Shown: in pieces, positions 34,398 through 43,704 of the stretch
Numbering within the stretch: position 1 is the stretch's first letter
Layout of the letters: every line of letters starts with the position of its first letter
NCBI RefSeq assembly: GCF_000271845.1
Contig: NZ_JH719395.1
Location: 4,159,186-4,223,185 of the forward strand
Reading direction: 5' to 3'
DNA length: 64,000 bases
Origin: Rhizobium leguminosarum bv. trifolii WSM2297
GTDB lineage: Bacteria; Pseudomonadota; Alphaproteobacteria; Rhizobiales; Rhizobiaceae
Position numbers and translations under genes: made by a program
Notes under the pieces: model-generated
What the model was told of the DNA's origin: nothing
What the model saw: the letters and a program-made list of their open reading frames with translations, nothing else
Database searches by the model: none

Positions 34398-34422
34398 AAC
34401 TTGTTTGGGAATAACGACCGTG

Positions 34423-35148
34423 ATGAACCGCCTGGCGCTGGCGCGCAACATATCGGGACTTGCCGCGGTGCCGGGCATCGAGACATCGGTCCACGGCATT
34501 GCCACCATCTGCGATCCGCTCGGCGCCCTCTACCTGCCGGATGCCGGCCTGCTCGTCGTCTCCGACCTGCATCTGGAAAAAGGCGCCGCCTTCGCCCGCC
34601 GCGGCATGATGCTGCCGCCTTACGATACGCTGGCCACACTGACCGTGCTGGCCGCCGTCATCTCGCGTTATGATCCGAAGCTTGTCATCTCGCTCGGTGA
34701 CAATTTCCACGATCGCATCGGCTCCGCACATCTGCCCGAGAATTTCCGGGCGCTGATCGTCGCGATGGCGCGCGGCCGCGAATGGATCTGGGTGAATGGC
34801 AACCATGATCCCGACGGCGTCGTCGATCTGCCCGGCGCTTGCGTCGACGAAATGCACTATGCCGGCCTGACCTTCCGCCACGAGCCGAAATACGGCCTGC
34901 AGAGCGGTGAAATCGCCGGCCACCTGCACCCGTCGGCGACCGTGCGCCGCCGTGAAAAATCCGTCCGCCGCCCCTGTTTTGCCACCGACGGCGCCCGCCT
35001 GCTGATGCCCGCCTTCGGCGTCATGAGCGGCGGCCTGGATCTCGGTCATCAGGCGATGAAAGGCCTGTTCGACAAAGCGTCACTGGTGGCGCATCTCTTG
35101 GGGCGTGATCGGATTTATTCGGTCAGATATGGGAATTTGCGGGGGTAG
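34423..35148 (+). CDS. pdeM: Ligase-associated DNA-damage-response endonuclease PdeM
   Basis: 241 aa from MNRLALARNISGL (34423). Calcineurin-type metallophosphatase. Metal-binding motifs are all present: SDLH at 47-50, GDNFHD at 92-97, GNHD at 126-129, and a GHLHP segment near 170-175. It follows the Lhr-like helicase in the same orientation with 25 bases between, the usual pairing of this repair system. The family is TIGR04123 in my memory. The C-terminal tail DRIYSVRYGNLRG is typical. Confidence 0.9.
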   Translation: MNRLALARNISGLAAVPGIETSVHGIATICDPLGALYLPDAGLLVVSDLHLEKGAAFARRGMMLPPYDTLATLTVLAAVISRYDPKLVISLGDNFHDRIGSAHLPENFRALIVAMARGREWIWVNGNHDPDGVVDLPGACVDEMHYAGLTFRHEPKYGLQSGEIAGHLHPSATVRRREKSVRRPCFATDGARLLMPAFGVMSGGLDLGHQAMKGLFDKASLVAHLLGRDRIYSVRYGNLRG

Positions 35149-35190
35149 TGCCAGTTCTCGATGGGGGAACCACACGGCACACCTTCAAAT

Positions 35191-35772
35191 TCAATCACAC
35201 CCCTGCAACTGCTGCTGATAGGTCCCTGCCATCCGGGCGAACTTCTGCGCCGTCTGCTGCAATTGTCCGTTCGAGCGCCAGTCGCCGCGCTTGTAGCCCG
35301 TCGGGCCGGAGTAATAGGCGAGATAGAGATTATAGGCATCGTTCAGCGGAATGCCGGTCTCGGCACTGTTCTGGGCATGATACCAGCCGATGAAATCGAT
35401 CGCGTCGGCGAAGTTCGCCCGCCGCGCCGTCCAGTTTCCGGTCTGCGACTGATAGTGATCCCACGTTCCGTCGAGCGCCTGCGAATAGCCGTAGGCGGTC
35501 GAAGGCCGGGTCCAGGGAATGAAGCCGAACAGCTTGGTGCGCGGCGGCCGTGCATAGGGCTGGAAGCCGGATTCGGTATACATCGTCGCCATCAGGATCG
35601 GCACCGGCACGCCGTATTTCTTCTCCGTCCGCTCGGCGGCACGCTGCCAGCTGGAGAAAAGCCCGTCGCGCTCGTCGAAGACGGCGCAGATGTTCCGCGT
35701 CTGCTTCGGCGCGGTCGCGCAGCCGGCCAGCAGCGCGAGACCGACGGCGGTCAGAACGATACGAGTACGCAT
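35191..35772 (-). CDS. Lytic transglycosylase-type lipoprotein
   Basis: 193 aa. Lipobox LLAGC with the acylated Cys at 18. The SLT-like domain holds Glu67 in MYTESGF, followed by AYGYSQALDGTWDHYQSQTG and the C-terminal NLYLAYYSGPTGYKRGDW. It likely cuts peptidoglycan at the outer-membrane face. The GAGAGG ribosome site is enclosed in a small hairpin at 35781-35796, see that entry. It ends near, and opposite to, pdeM. Confidence 0.87.
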   Translation of the reverse strand: MRTRIVLTAVGLALLAGCATAPKQTRNICAVFDERDGLFSSWQRAAERTEKKYGVPVPILMATMYTESGFQPYARPPRTKLFGFIPWTRPSTAYGYSQALDGTWDHYQSQTGNWTARRANFADAIDFIGWYHAQNSAETGIPLNDAYNLYLAYYSGPTGYKRGDWRSNGQLQQTAQKFARMAGTYQQQLQGCD

Positions 35773-35780
35773 AACAAAAC

Positions 35781-35796
35781 CTCTCGTTTCCGAGAG
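35781..35796 (-). promoter_or_regulatory. Hairpin over the ribosome site of the transglycosylase gene
   Basis: CTCTCG (35791-35796 side) pairs with CGAGAG around a GAAA tetraloop on the minus strand, and CGAGAGG is the only good Shine-Dalgarno, 7 bases before the ATG. It could serve as a transcript end for the hydrolase gene or reduce translation of the transglycosylase. Confidence 0.45.
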
Positions 35797-35800
35797 ATTG

Positions 35801-36787
35801 CTAACTCGTAAATGTTAAAAACCGGTTTTTAGTCGAATACGAACTTCTCTGGGGAGCTGCCTGCGCCGGCCAGGGATGGATGCCGTCGCGCAGCCAGAGG
35901 ACGCTATCGCGCCAGAAGCCCTCGCAATGACGTGCATGGAACAGGCCGAAATGGCCGATCGCCGCGAAGCCGAGATCGGCGGGATGTAACAGCACTTCGT
36001 CGATCTCGGCGTTGCGGAAATAGGCAAGCGTGCGACGGATCGCCGGCACGGTTCCGAGTTCGTCGTCCGACATGGCGACAGCCAGGATAGGTGCGGTCAC
36101 CGCAGCAAAACGCTTGAGCACCTCGTCCCGCTCCGCGGCCGGGTGGCTCATTTCCATGCGCGCCCGGCGAAAGCTCCATTCATGGGCGACGCCGGCCGGC
36201 AGATCCTCGAGCCAGCCGAGCCGTTTGCCGGGAAAATAGCCGAAGAGCGCCGTCAGCGCCGGCATGGTGACGTGCCATTTCATCAGCAGCCGTATCCGGC
36301 GCGCCGGCGCATAATCGCGCCAATAGGCGTATTGGGCGCCCATCGTCAGCATGCGGTCGATCCGGCCGGCATGTTTCGAGAGGCCCGGCAGAAAACCGCC
36401 GATGCTGTGGCCGACGATGTAAAGCGGCTGGTCCGCCCGTCCGTCGATGAACCGCAGCGCCGCGTCGAAGTCCTTTTCGCCCCACTCCCGCCAGCGATAA
36501 CCGCAGCCGCGGAGCCGCGCCGGCCGCGAAAGCCCGATGCCGCGGTAGTCATAGGTCAGGACGTCGAAACCGTGAGCGGCGAGAAACTGGGCGTAACGGT
36601 GATAATAACGTGCTAACACGCCGGTCGCGGGATTGATGATGACGCTGGCGCGAGCCTGCGCCCCGCCGGGGGTCCAGAGGTGGCCGCCCAGCATCACGCC
36701 GTCGCTGCATCGGATCTCCACCGGTGTATCCACCGCCGGCCGTTCATCTTGGTCTTCCGCAAACGGCAGGTCAGCGCCTTCTGCCAT
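35801..36787 (-). CDS. Alpha/beta hydrolase (serine esterase type)
   Basis: 328 aa from MAEGADLPFAEDQDERPAVDT (36787); the open frame reaches 36892 but the first 35 residues have no family character. Nucleophile Ser128 in GHSIGG, oxyanion area NPATGVLARYYHRYAQFLAAHGFDVLTYDYRGIGLSRP, a late Asp (MSDDELGTVPAI) and His (GHFGLFHARH) complete the catalytic triad. Substrate unknown. Transcribed toward the transglycosylase gene with 28 bases between. Confidence 0.87.
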   Translation of the reverse strand: MAEGADLPFAEDQDERPAVDTPVEIRCSDGVMLGGHLWTPGGAQARASVIINPATGVLARYYHRYAQFLAAHGFDVLTYDYRGIGLSRPARLRGCGYRWREWGEKDFDAALRFIDGRADQPLYIVGHSIGGFLPGLSKHAGRIDRMLTMGAQYAYWRDYAPARRIRLLMKWHVTMPALTALFGYFPGKRLGWLEDLPAGVAHEWSFRRARMEMSHPAAERDEVLKRFAAVTAPILAVAMSDDELGTVPAIRRTLAYFRNAEIDEVLLHPADLGFAAIGHFGLFHARHCEGFWRDSVLWLRDGIHPWPAQAAPQRSSYSTKNRFLTFTS

Positions 36788-36893
36788 GCTCCATCTCCCA
36801 TGTACGGGGACGATGATAGTGGCGCCATTTCCGCAGGAAAAGCCGAATGCGGCCACAGATTGGGCCGCCGGCGTCATCAGATAGTCTAACACG

Positions 36894-37452
36894 CTACTGT
36901 TTCACGGGCTCGTAGCGCAGGATCACCGCGCCGCCTTGTGTCGTCGAGGATTCGATGAGCTTCAGCGGCACCTGGCCCTCCGAAGGCTTGAAGAGCGGGT
37001 TGCCGCCGCCGAGGATGACGGGCACCACGCAGACCCTGATTTCATCGATAAGACCCGCTTTCAGCAGGCTGTCGGCAAGCTCCGCGCTGCCGAAGATGAA
37101 GATCGTCTTGCCGTCCTCCTGCTTCAGTCGAGTCAATTCGGGGATCGGATCGCTGACGATGCGGGCATTGTTCCAGCCGGGCTCGGTCATTGTTCTCGAC
37201 ACGGCGATGTTGGCGATGCCGTTCATATAGGCCTTGATTGTGTCTTCGCTTTCGGCGGTCGGCCAGTAGGAGGCCATGCCCTCATAGGTCTTGCGGCCGA
37301 AGACCAAGAGATCGCCCTCTTCCCCGAACTGCTCGGCATAACGCTGCAGCTCCGGCCCCCCAGGCGAGATTGTGGAAGTCGATATCCCACGGCTTCGTGC
37401 CTTCGAAATAACCGTCGAGCGTCATCAGATTCCAAACGATAAGCTTTCTCAT
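36894..37452 (-). pseudogene. Dihydrofolate reductase family gene, frameshifted in a G run
   Basis: From ATG 37452 the frame reads MRKLIVWNLMTLDGYFEGTKPWDIDFHNLAWG, a typical RibD/DHFR-like start. After a run of six G (37356-37361 as C on the plus strand) the family continues in another frame: PELQRYAEQFGEEGDLLVFGRKTYEGMASYWP ... to the end at 36894. Removing one G restores a protein of about 185 aa. A run of six is a classical place for sequencing or replication slips. The family reduces pteridines or pyrimidine-like substrates; members near here are annotated as dihydrofolate reductase family proteins without proof. Confidence 0.82.
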
Positions 37453-37633
37453 TTCCATCCTCCTTGGGGCCGCAGTTAACTGGTTGTCTTTCGCAACTGG
37501 TTAAAAAGTCAACCGGTGGCGAAATGCAAGCGGTTTTAACGAGCGACAAGTAGGGCCGGCGGCTCCGGGGGAGAACCGCGCCACCTTTTCGGGAGCTGCT
37601 GTGGAAATTGCCTGAGTCCAGTGCCGGCGCGGC

Positions 37634-38434
37634 TCAGTCTTTGCGGAAGATCAGGCTGGCGCCCCAGCCGGTGATGACGGCGAGCAGCACGGACGCAAAG
37701 CCGTAGGGGATCGGCTGGCCATGCGCCGCGTCGGTGATCGTCTGCTCGATGCCGGTCTTGATGACCCGCAGCGGCAGCGATTTCGAAGTCACCAGATTGC
37801 CGCTCTTGAAGAGATAGGCGCGCACGGTGTGGACGCCGTTCGGAATGTTGGCCGGCAGGCGCAGGCTGGCCTTGAAGAGGTTGGAGGAAACGAAGCGCAC
37901 GCCGCTCGGGTTGCGGTCGTAGAACCCGCCGCCCTGTTGCAGCCGCCGAAAGGCATCGCGGAATTCGCCGAGATTGCTGCCATCGCCGACGAAGCCGACC
38001 GGCGTCAGCGGAATGTGATCGATGCCGATCCCCTGATCGGTCAGTTCCAGCGGCGTCGTCAGGTCGTCGATCATTCGCGAACTCGACATCGAATAGGAGT
38101 GCGGCACGGATTCGAAGGTCATTGAGCGCGTATTCACCCAGATGCCGAAGACACGCTCCTTCTTGCGCACTGTCGCATTCTGGCGCGGCCCCTCCAGCAC
38201 CACAACCACGTCATATTGGCCGATGGCGAGCAGCAACTGGTCAGTATTCGACAGCGCCCCGAAGATCGTCAGATCGGCGCCGTGGAAATCCGAAGTAATA
38301 GCGATTTCGCTGGTCGACGTGCCGATTTCCAGGCCTTCGCGCACGGTTTCGGTCGGCTGCCCGGGCAGCCATTGCGCTCCGGCCACCGCCGGCAGCAGGC
38401 AGAGAAGCGCGATGGCGGCGGCAAGCAGGCGCAT
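37634..38434 (-). CDS. TIGR02186 family transmembrane protein
   Basis: 266 aa from MRLLAAAIALLCLLPAVAGAQWLPGQPTETVREG. Signal peptide (cleavage near AGA-Q20), a beta-rich periplasmic part (EIAITSDFHGADLTIFGAL, IGQYDVVVVLEGPRQNATVRKKERVFGIWVNT), and a C-terminal membrane segment (PIPYGFASVLLAVITGWGASLIFRK). It overlaps the TauE/SafE gene by one base (TGATG-type joint at 38434), so the two are translationally coupled. In rhizobia they occur together, suggesting a joint role in anion or sulfur-compound export; the role is not proven. Confidence 0.87.
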   Translation of the reverse strand: MRLLAAAIALLCLLPAVAGAQWLPGQPTETVREGLEIGTSTSEIAITSDFHGADLTIFGALSNTDQLLLAIGQYDVVVVLEGPRQNATVRKKERVFGIWVNTRSMTFESVPHSYSMSSSRMIDDLTTPLELTDQGIGIDHIPLTPVGFVGDGSNLGEFRDAFRRLQQGGGFYDRNPSGVRFVSSNLFKASLRLPANIPNGVHTVRAYLFKSGNLVTSKSLPLRVIKTGIEQTITDAAHGQPIPYGFASVLLAVITGWGASLIFRKD

Positions 38435-39357
38435 CACTTGCCGGCTCCCATCACCACCGAATAGACGTCCGCAGGCGTCACCACCAAGGCGATCGCCAGA
38501 CGCAGGCCGACGGCAAGCACCAGCAAGCCGAGCAGAGCGCGCAGCTGCTCGCCGCGCAGCTTCTGGCCGACGCGCACGCCGTATTGCGCGCCGATGACGC
38601 CCGCCACCATCAGGATGAAGGCGAGCACGATATCGACGGAAAAATTCGTCGCCGCCTGCACGATCGTCGTATAGGCGGTGACGAAGATGATCTGGAACAG
38701 CGACGTGCCGACGACGACATTGGTCGGGATGCGCAACAGGTAGATCATCGCCGGCACCATGATGAAGCCGCCGCCGACACCCATGATCGAGGTCAGGATG
38801 CCGATCGCGAAGCCGAGCGCGACGATCGGAATGACGCTGAGAAAGATCTTCGACTTCTTGAACCGCACCTTGAGCGGGAGTCTGTGCACCCAGTGCTGGT
38901 GGCCGGGTTTGCGTGCCGCCGGCGGTTCGTTGCGCGCCGCCCGCCGCATGGCGTTGATGCTTTCGAGCAGCATCAGCCCGCCGACCGTGCCGAGGAAGAT
39001 GACATACATCAGCGAGATGATCAGATCGAGCTGGCCGATGGAGCGCAGCAGCGAGAAGATCCAGATGCCGACCGTCGCCCCCGTGAGGCCGCCGATCAAA
39101 AGCACCGTGCCGAGCTTGACGTCGAGCGTGCCGCGCCGGAAATGGGTGATCGCCCCCGATATCGACGAGGCCACAACCTGGTTCGCGCCGGTCGCCACCG
39201 CAACGACCGGGGGAATATTGTAGAAGATCAGCAGCGGCGTAATCAGAAAGCCGCCGCCGACGCCGAACATTCCAGACAGGAATCCGACGGCCGCCCCCAT
39301 GCCGAGAATGATGAAAATGTTCACCGACAATTCTGCGATGGGCAGATAGATTGTCAC
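38434..39357 (-). CDS. Sulfite exporter TauE/SafE family protein
   Basis: 307 aa, about eight membrane segments. GMGAAVGFLSGMFGVGGGFLITPLLIF and IGILTSIMGVGGGFIMVPAMIYLL are the two duplicated TauE/SafE half motifs. The family moves sulfite, sulfonates or sulfur intermediates through the inner membrane. The stop codon shares bases with the start of the TIGR02186 gene, so the pair should be made together. A cytosolic loop of about 40 residues separates the halves (RRAARNEPPAARKPGHQHWVHRLP). Confidence 0.9.
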   Translation of the reverse strand: MTIYLPIAELSVNIFIILGMGAAVGFLSGMFGVGGGFLITPLLIFYNIPPVVAVATGANQVVASSISGAITHFRRGTLDVKLGTVLLIGGLTGATVGIWIFSLLRSIGQLDLIISLMYVIFLGTVGGLMLLESINAMRRAARNEPPAARKPGHQHWVHRLPLKVRFKKSKIFLSVIPIVALGFAIGILTSIMGVGGGFIMVPAMIYLLRIPTNVVVGTSLFQIIFVTAYTTIVQAATNFSVDIVLAFILMVAGVIGAQYGVRVGQKLRGEQLRALLGLLVLAVGLRLAIALVVTPADVYSVVMGAGK

Positions 39358-39604
39358 AACCGACCCCGAATGATGACCGCGCCTGCCGGGCGGTTTCCGT
39401 CACGTCCCCGTTCGAATGCGCACCATACTGTGAAATCGTTGCCAGAGGCTTTCGATCGGCCCTGATTGGCGATGGAGATCGATGGCAGGAGATTCGGCGA
39501 TGCGCGGATCGATATCTCCCGCATATTCCGGCTTTTTTCAGGTTTTGTGACGAGCGGCAGAAAAATTGGGGAAAGCCTTGCGGCATAGTGCCGCCAAGCT
39601 GTTC

Positions 39605-42600
39605 CTAGATTGCCTTGGCGCCCTGCTTGTTGCGTTCGAGCAGCGCCTTGACAGTCGCATCAGTCACCTTGCCGTCCGGCTCCTGGCCGATCGACTTCTG
39701 GAAGCTTTTGATTGCGGTCACGGTCTTCGCGCCCATTTCGCCATCCGCTGTTCCGGCGTCGAAGCCGTTATTGTTGAGGATCGCCTGGATGTTGCGGATC
39801 GCCTTCTTCATGTCGACGGTGGCCGTCTTCAGGCCCGTTCCCGCCCATTCGTCCGGAATGTCGATGGTGTTGGTGCGGTGGTCGAGCGGCTCCGGCTTCC
39901 AGAGATCGGCCTTGGCGCGCGCCCGTTCGAGCTGGTCCGGCTTCATGGCATTGGCCACTTCGTCACGCTTCTGCGCTGCATCCTTGTCGCCGGCCTTGGC
40001 GGCAATCGCAAACCATTTGTAGGATTCTTCGAGATCCGCCGGAACCCCGTTGCCCCGCGCGCAGAGGATCGCCAGGTTGAACTGGCTGTCGGTGATGCCG
40101 AGGTTGGCGGCCTTGGTGAACCACGAGGCCGCCGTCGCATAATCCTGCTGGCCGAGCGCGCCGGAGGCGTAAAGCACGGCGAGATTGTGCATGGCGCTGG
40201 CATTGCCCTGGTTGGCCGCCTGTTCGTAGAAGCCCTTGGCCTTGGCGATGTCGCGTTCGACGCCGTTGCCCTTCTCGTACATGCTGCCGAGCCGGTATTC
40301 AGCCGGCGCAAAACCCTTGTCGGCCGAAAGCTGGTACCAGCTCGCCGCCTGCTTCTGATCGACCGTGATGCCGTTGCGGCCATCGGAATAGCGTGCGCCG
40401 ATCTCAAACAGCGCCAGCGCATCGCCGCCCTGCGCCGCATCGGCAAGCGATTTCGGCTGGATGGTGTCGGGAATGGTAATAGCGGCCTGCGGTGCGGATG
40501 CCGCTGGCGTATTTGCAACGAAGCCCGATGTCTCCGGCGCTGCGCCGGTCGGGGCGGGGGCTAAGGTGGCGGCGCCTTCGCCGTCGAGCGGTGTCGCGTC
40601 GGTCAGATGATCGCCGGCAACCGGCGGGGCTGCTTCAGCCGGTGTCTGCTCGCCGGCGGGTGGCGTCGCCTCCGCTGTGGTAGCGGCCGTTTCTGCCGCA
40701 TTGCCGTCCGGCTGGGCGGGCATCACTTCAGGCGAGGCCGGAGGCGGGGTTTCCGCCGCGCCGGTCAGTGCCGAGACCTCGGCTGGCGCCTGCGGTGCGC
40801 GCTCGCCGCTCGTCAGCGTTCTCGCAAGCGGAAAGGCCATGATGGCGAGCAGCACGGCGCCGACCGCCAGCAGGATCGGCCGCCGGTAGCGCGAAAAGGC
40901 GCTGGTCTTGCCTGTCTTGTCGGAAGGCTTGCCGGCCGCATCGGTCTTCGCGCCCTTCTTCTCGGCCTTGACGGCTGCCGGCTTCGGATTGGCGTCGACT
41001 TCCATCGCGGCTGCCTGCGCGGCGCGGCGGGCAGCGGCGATGTAATCGGCGCGATCGGTTTCGGCTGCAGGTTTGCCGCGTGCAGCACTCTGGCTGGCGC
41101 GGACACGCTCGAGGATCTTCTTGACGTCGGGGGTGCCCGAGCCCGGCTCGAGCAGCTCGTTTGCCGCATCCGTCGGCACCACGTCGGTCGGATCGATCGA
41201 CGGCGCGGGGTCGATCATCGGGCGTTCGGTTGCGCGGGTTTCGGCTTTCTTGCCGGGCAGCAGCCGCTTGCCGAGGCTGGCGAGCAGGCTGACCTTTGCC
41301 GACGCCGCTGTCGCCGTCTCCGGCGTCCTGGTCGCGGCTTCAATGGCGATCGCGCTCGTTCCGCTCATGGCGATGGCTTGTGCCGGAGCGGCAGGTTCGG
41401 CCGCGACCTCTGCGGTGTGGATGACAGGAGAGGCCTTCGGCGCCGGGGCGGCCGCCGGCGCCTTGTTCATCTCGGCCTCGGCCACCATCAGCGCGTAGGG
41501 ATCGACATCGAAATCGACGTCGGCCACCGGCATCTGGGCGCTAAGCCGCCCGCCGCGCTCTTCCATGCCGTCGAGGCGGTCGGCGATATGCACCAGCGTC
41601 TCGTGCAGCGCCTTGAAGGTCTTGTGCGTACGCTCCTCGCTGTCGCGGCTGATATCCTCGAGGTGGCGCAGATCCTCGGCCAGCGCCGTCAGCGCCGACA
41701 GGTCGGCGGCGGGCACGCCGCCCTGCGGGCCGCCATGGCGCGAATAGGCCTCGACGACGGCTTCCGCCGCCTGGCGTGCCGCCTCGATGATATATTCATC
41801 GCTGGTCGCCATATAATCTTCGATCGCGCCCATGCGCCTGTCGAGATCGGCGGGGATCGCAGCGCTTTCACGCGGCGCGCTCATCAGGGCCGAAAGATTA
41901 GCGATCTGGTCTTCGAGGTTCTTCAGTGCCTGCGGATCGGTCGGCGCTGCCGCCGTGCTCTCTTCCAGGCGGGCGGCAATGTCGCTCAGCCGTCCTTCGA
42001 GACGCTGGAAGGCGCCGTCATCGACGGCGGCGATTGGCGCCGGCGGCTGATAGGCCATCTCGTCGATGCGCCGGGCGAGATAGTCGAGCCGCTGCGCCAG
42101 CACGTCGTTGACCGCGCCGTTCTCGAGCGCGTCGATCTTGCGGGAAATGTCGGAAAGCGGTCCGGTGAGGTCGGGTTGCGCGGTCTTCTGCGTATGCTCC
42201 AGCAGATAGGACAGATGTTCCAGCCGCTCGTCGAGCCGCGACGTCGCTTCCGCCTTCGTCAGCTCCTCGACGCGAGATGTCAGCGCCTCCAGCCGCATCG
42301 CCAGCTCGTCGGCCGGGTTCACGCGGTTGGCCGCATCATGGCTCATCAGGTCGATCTGATCGGCGAGCGCCGCAAGCCGGCCTTCCAGCCGCTGCATCAG
42401 CGCCGGATCGTTGGTGGCGGCCGCACGTCCGCTGGCCGCGATCGCCCGGCTGATCTCGTCGAGCCGCATGTCCATGGCGGCAAACTGTTCGGACATGACC
42501 CGGTCGTGCGGCTGGATCATATTGCCGAACTGTTCCATCGCCGTGGCGATGGCAATGAGCTTGTCCTCCAGCGCCCGGACCGCCGGGCTTTCGCCCATGC

Positions 42601-43375
42601 CGCCGATATGGCGCTTGATGTCGTCGAGGCGGTAGGCGAGCGAAACCAGCTCTTCCTGCAGCCCCTCGGTATCGAGTGCGGCAAGCCGGTTCTCGAAGCC
42701 GTCCCAGCGGTTTTCCATGTGGCGCAGCGAATCTTCGCGCGCCAGCCCGTCCATCAGCGAGCGCAGCTCCTCGAAATCCTCGCGCAGGCCGGCGGCCTCC
42801 GGGCCGGCCGAGCGGCCGGTCAGCTGGGTGATGCTCTGGGCAAGGCGGCCCATATCGGCGCGCATGTCGTCGGCGAAACGGCCGTCGCCGGCATTGATCT
42901 TGATCTCGCGAAGTTCGCTGCGCAGCGCGTTCATCTCGCGGGTGACGCCCTCGGAAATGTCGCGCTTCAGGTCCTGGCGCAGGTTGACGAGCGCCTGGGC
43001 GATCTCCGTCATCGTGTCATCGCCGGCGCGAAAGGCGGGTGCCGCCTGCGGTGTGGCGGCGCGCGGTGCGGGTTCGCGCATCTGCGGGGCCGGCTCGCGA
43101 GTGTAGGGCCGCTCTCGGCCCGCTTCGAGGGCGCGCTGGCGCTGGCGGATTTCGGCGAGCGGGTCCGGCCGCTGTTCGAGCGGTGGCCTTGCGGGCCGCG
43201 GAGCGTTGGAGCCGGCATAGGGATCGCGCTCGGCCGTTGCCGGGCGCGGCCGCTGTTCGCGCCCGCTGCCCATCAGCCCTTCGATGCGCGCCTCCAGCCC
43301 CTCGATCGTGCGGTTCAGCGCATCGAGCGAGGTCCTGTCGGACTGTCGGGAAGGATTTGATCGCGATCCGTTCAT
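39605..43375 (-). CDS. podJ: PodJ-type polar localization factor (coiled coil, SEL1 repeats, peptidoglycan-binding domain)
   Basis: 1256 aa from MNGSRSNPSRQSDRTSLDALNRTIEGLEARIEGLM (43375). Order: Arg/Pro-rich N-terminus, long coiled-coil region (about 100-650, Leu/Glu/Arg-rich heptads), a Pro/Ala linker, one membrane segment at about 830-852 (PILLAVGAVLLAIMAFPLA), a periplasmic Pro/Ala-rich stretch, four SEL1/TPR-like repeats (ALFEIGARYSDG, AEYRLGSMYEKG, AMHNLAVLYASG, SQFNLAILCARG), and a final PG_binding_1 domain (IQAILNNNGFDAGTADGEMGAKTVTAIKSFQ). This matches Caulobacter PodJ and Agrobacterium PodJ in layout. It marks the old or new pole and recruits cell-cycle and surface-structure factors. 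The name rests on architecture. Confidence 0.83.
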   Translation of the reverse strand: MNGSRSNPSRQSDRTSLDALNRTIEGLEARIEGLMGSGREQRPRPATAERDPYAGSNAPRPARPPLEQRPDPLAEIRQRQRALEAGRERPYTREPAPQMREPAPRAATPQAAPAFRAGDDTMTEIAQALVNLRQDLKRDISEGVTREMNALRSELREIKINAGDGRFADDMRADMGRLAQSITQLTGRSAGPEAAGLREDFEELRSLMDGLAREDSLRHMENRWDGFENRLAALDTEGLQEELVSLAYRLDDIKRHIGGMGESPAVRALEDKLIAIATAMEQFGNMIQPHDRVMSEQFAAMDMRLDEISRAIAASGRAAATNDPALMQRLEGRLAALADQIDLMSHDAANRVNPADELAMRLEALTSRVEELTKAEATSRLDERLEHLSYLLEHTQKTAQPDLTGPLSDISRKIDALENGAVNDVLAQRLDYLARRIDEMAYQPPAPIAAVDDGAFQRLEGRLSDIAARLEESTAAAPTDPQALKNLEDQIANLSALMSAPRESAAIPADLDRRMGAIEDYMATSDEYIIEAARQAAEAVVEAYSRHGGPQGGVPAADLSALTALAEDLRHLEDISRDSEERTHKTFKALHETLVHIADRLDGMEERGGRLSAQMPVADVDFDVDPYALMVAEAEMNKAPAAAPAPKASPVIHTAEVAAEPAAPAQAIAMSGTSAIAIEAATRTPETATAASAKVSLLASLGKRLLPGKKAETRATERPMIDPAPSIDPTDVVPTDAANELLEPGSGTPDVKKILERVRASQSAARGKPAAETDRADYIAAARRAAQAAAMEVDANPKPAAVKAEKKGAKTDAAGKPSDKTGKTSAFSRYRRPILLAVGAVLLAIMAFPLARTLTSGERAPQAPAEVSALTGAAETPPPASPEVMPAQPDGNAAETAATTAEATPPAGEQTPAEAAPPVAGDHLTDATPLDGEGAATLAPAPTGAAPETSGFVANTPAASAPQAAITIPDTIQPKSLADAAQGGDALALFEIGARYSDGRNGITVDQKQAASWYQLSADKGFAPAEYRLGSMYEKGNGVERDIAKAKGFYEQAANQGNASAMHNLAVLYASGALGQQDYATAASWFTKAANLGITDSQFNLAILCARGNGVPADLEESYKWFAIAAKAGDKDAAQKRDEVANAMKPDQLERARAKADLWKPEPLDHRTNTIDIPDEWAGTGLKTATVDMKKAIRNIQAILNNNGFDAGTADGEMGAKTVTAIKSFQKSIGQEPDGKVTDATVKALLERNKQGAKAI

Positions 43376-43704
43376 CTTTTGCTCGCTTCGACTGCTCGAC
43401 CTCTCGTCAGAGCTCGATCCTTGGCTTTTCCGTCTGTGGCCAGCGTCTTCACGCGGGCCGGAGCGCATCTTTCATCAGAAGTTAGTCAATTAGACTTTCC
43501 TCAAGCTGAACGATGTAGCGGCATCCCTGGGAAACGCGAGACTGGAAAAAGGAATGCGGATTGCTATTGCTCAATCCGCACCTTTCACGAAACGTGGTAA
43601 ACAAGCCGTTAATATCGATGAGAATTTTTTAACGTTTGTGTCCCAAACGCCGTTTTCACAGGCAATTGCCGTACAATTCGTCGGATCGAAGGGCCGCGGC
43701 GCCC
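43376..43704. other. 329-bp gap upstream of podJ
   Basis: No credible gene. It should contain the podJ promoter. TTAA-containing AT-rich stretches occur (GGTAAACAAGCCGTTAAT about 43592-43609 and TTTTTTAACG about 43625-43634), reminiscent of but not matching the full CtrA box TTAA-N7-TTAA. Confidence 0.45.

Noticed and set aside
40607..43360. 917-codon open frame opposite podJ
   Set aside because: It is the reverse reading of the podJ coiled coil; no domain is recognisable, while podJ shows SEL1 repeats and a PG-binding domain.
43592..43634. CtrA box upstream of podJ
   Set aside because: AT-rich TTAA words are present but not with the 7-base spacing of the CtrA consensus.
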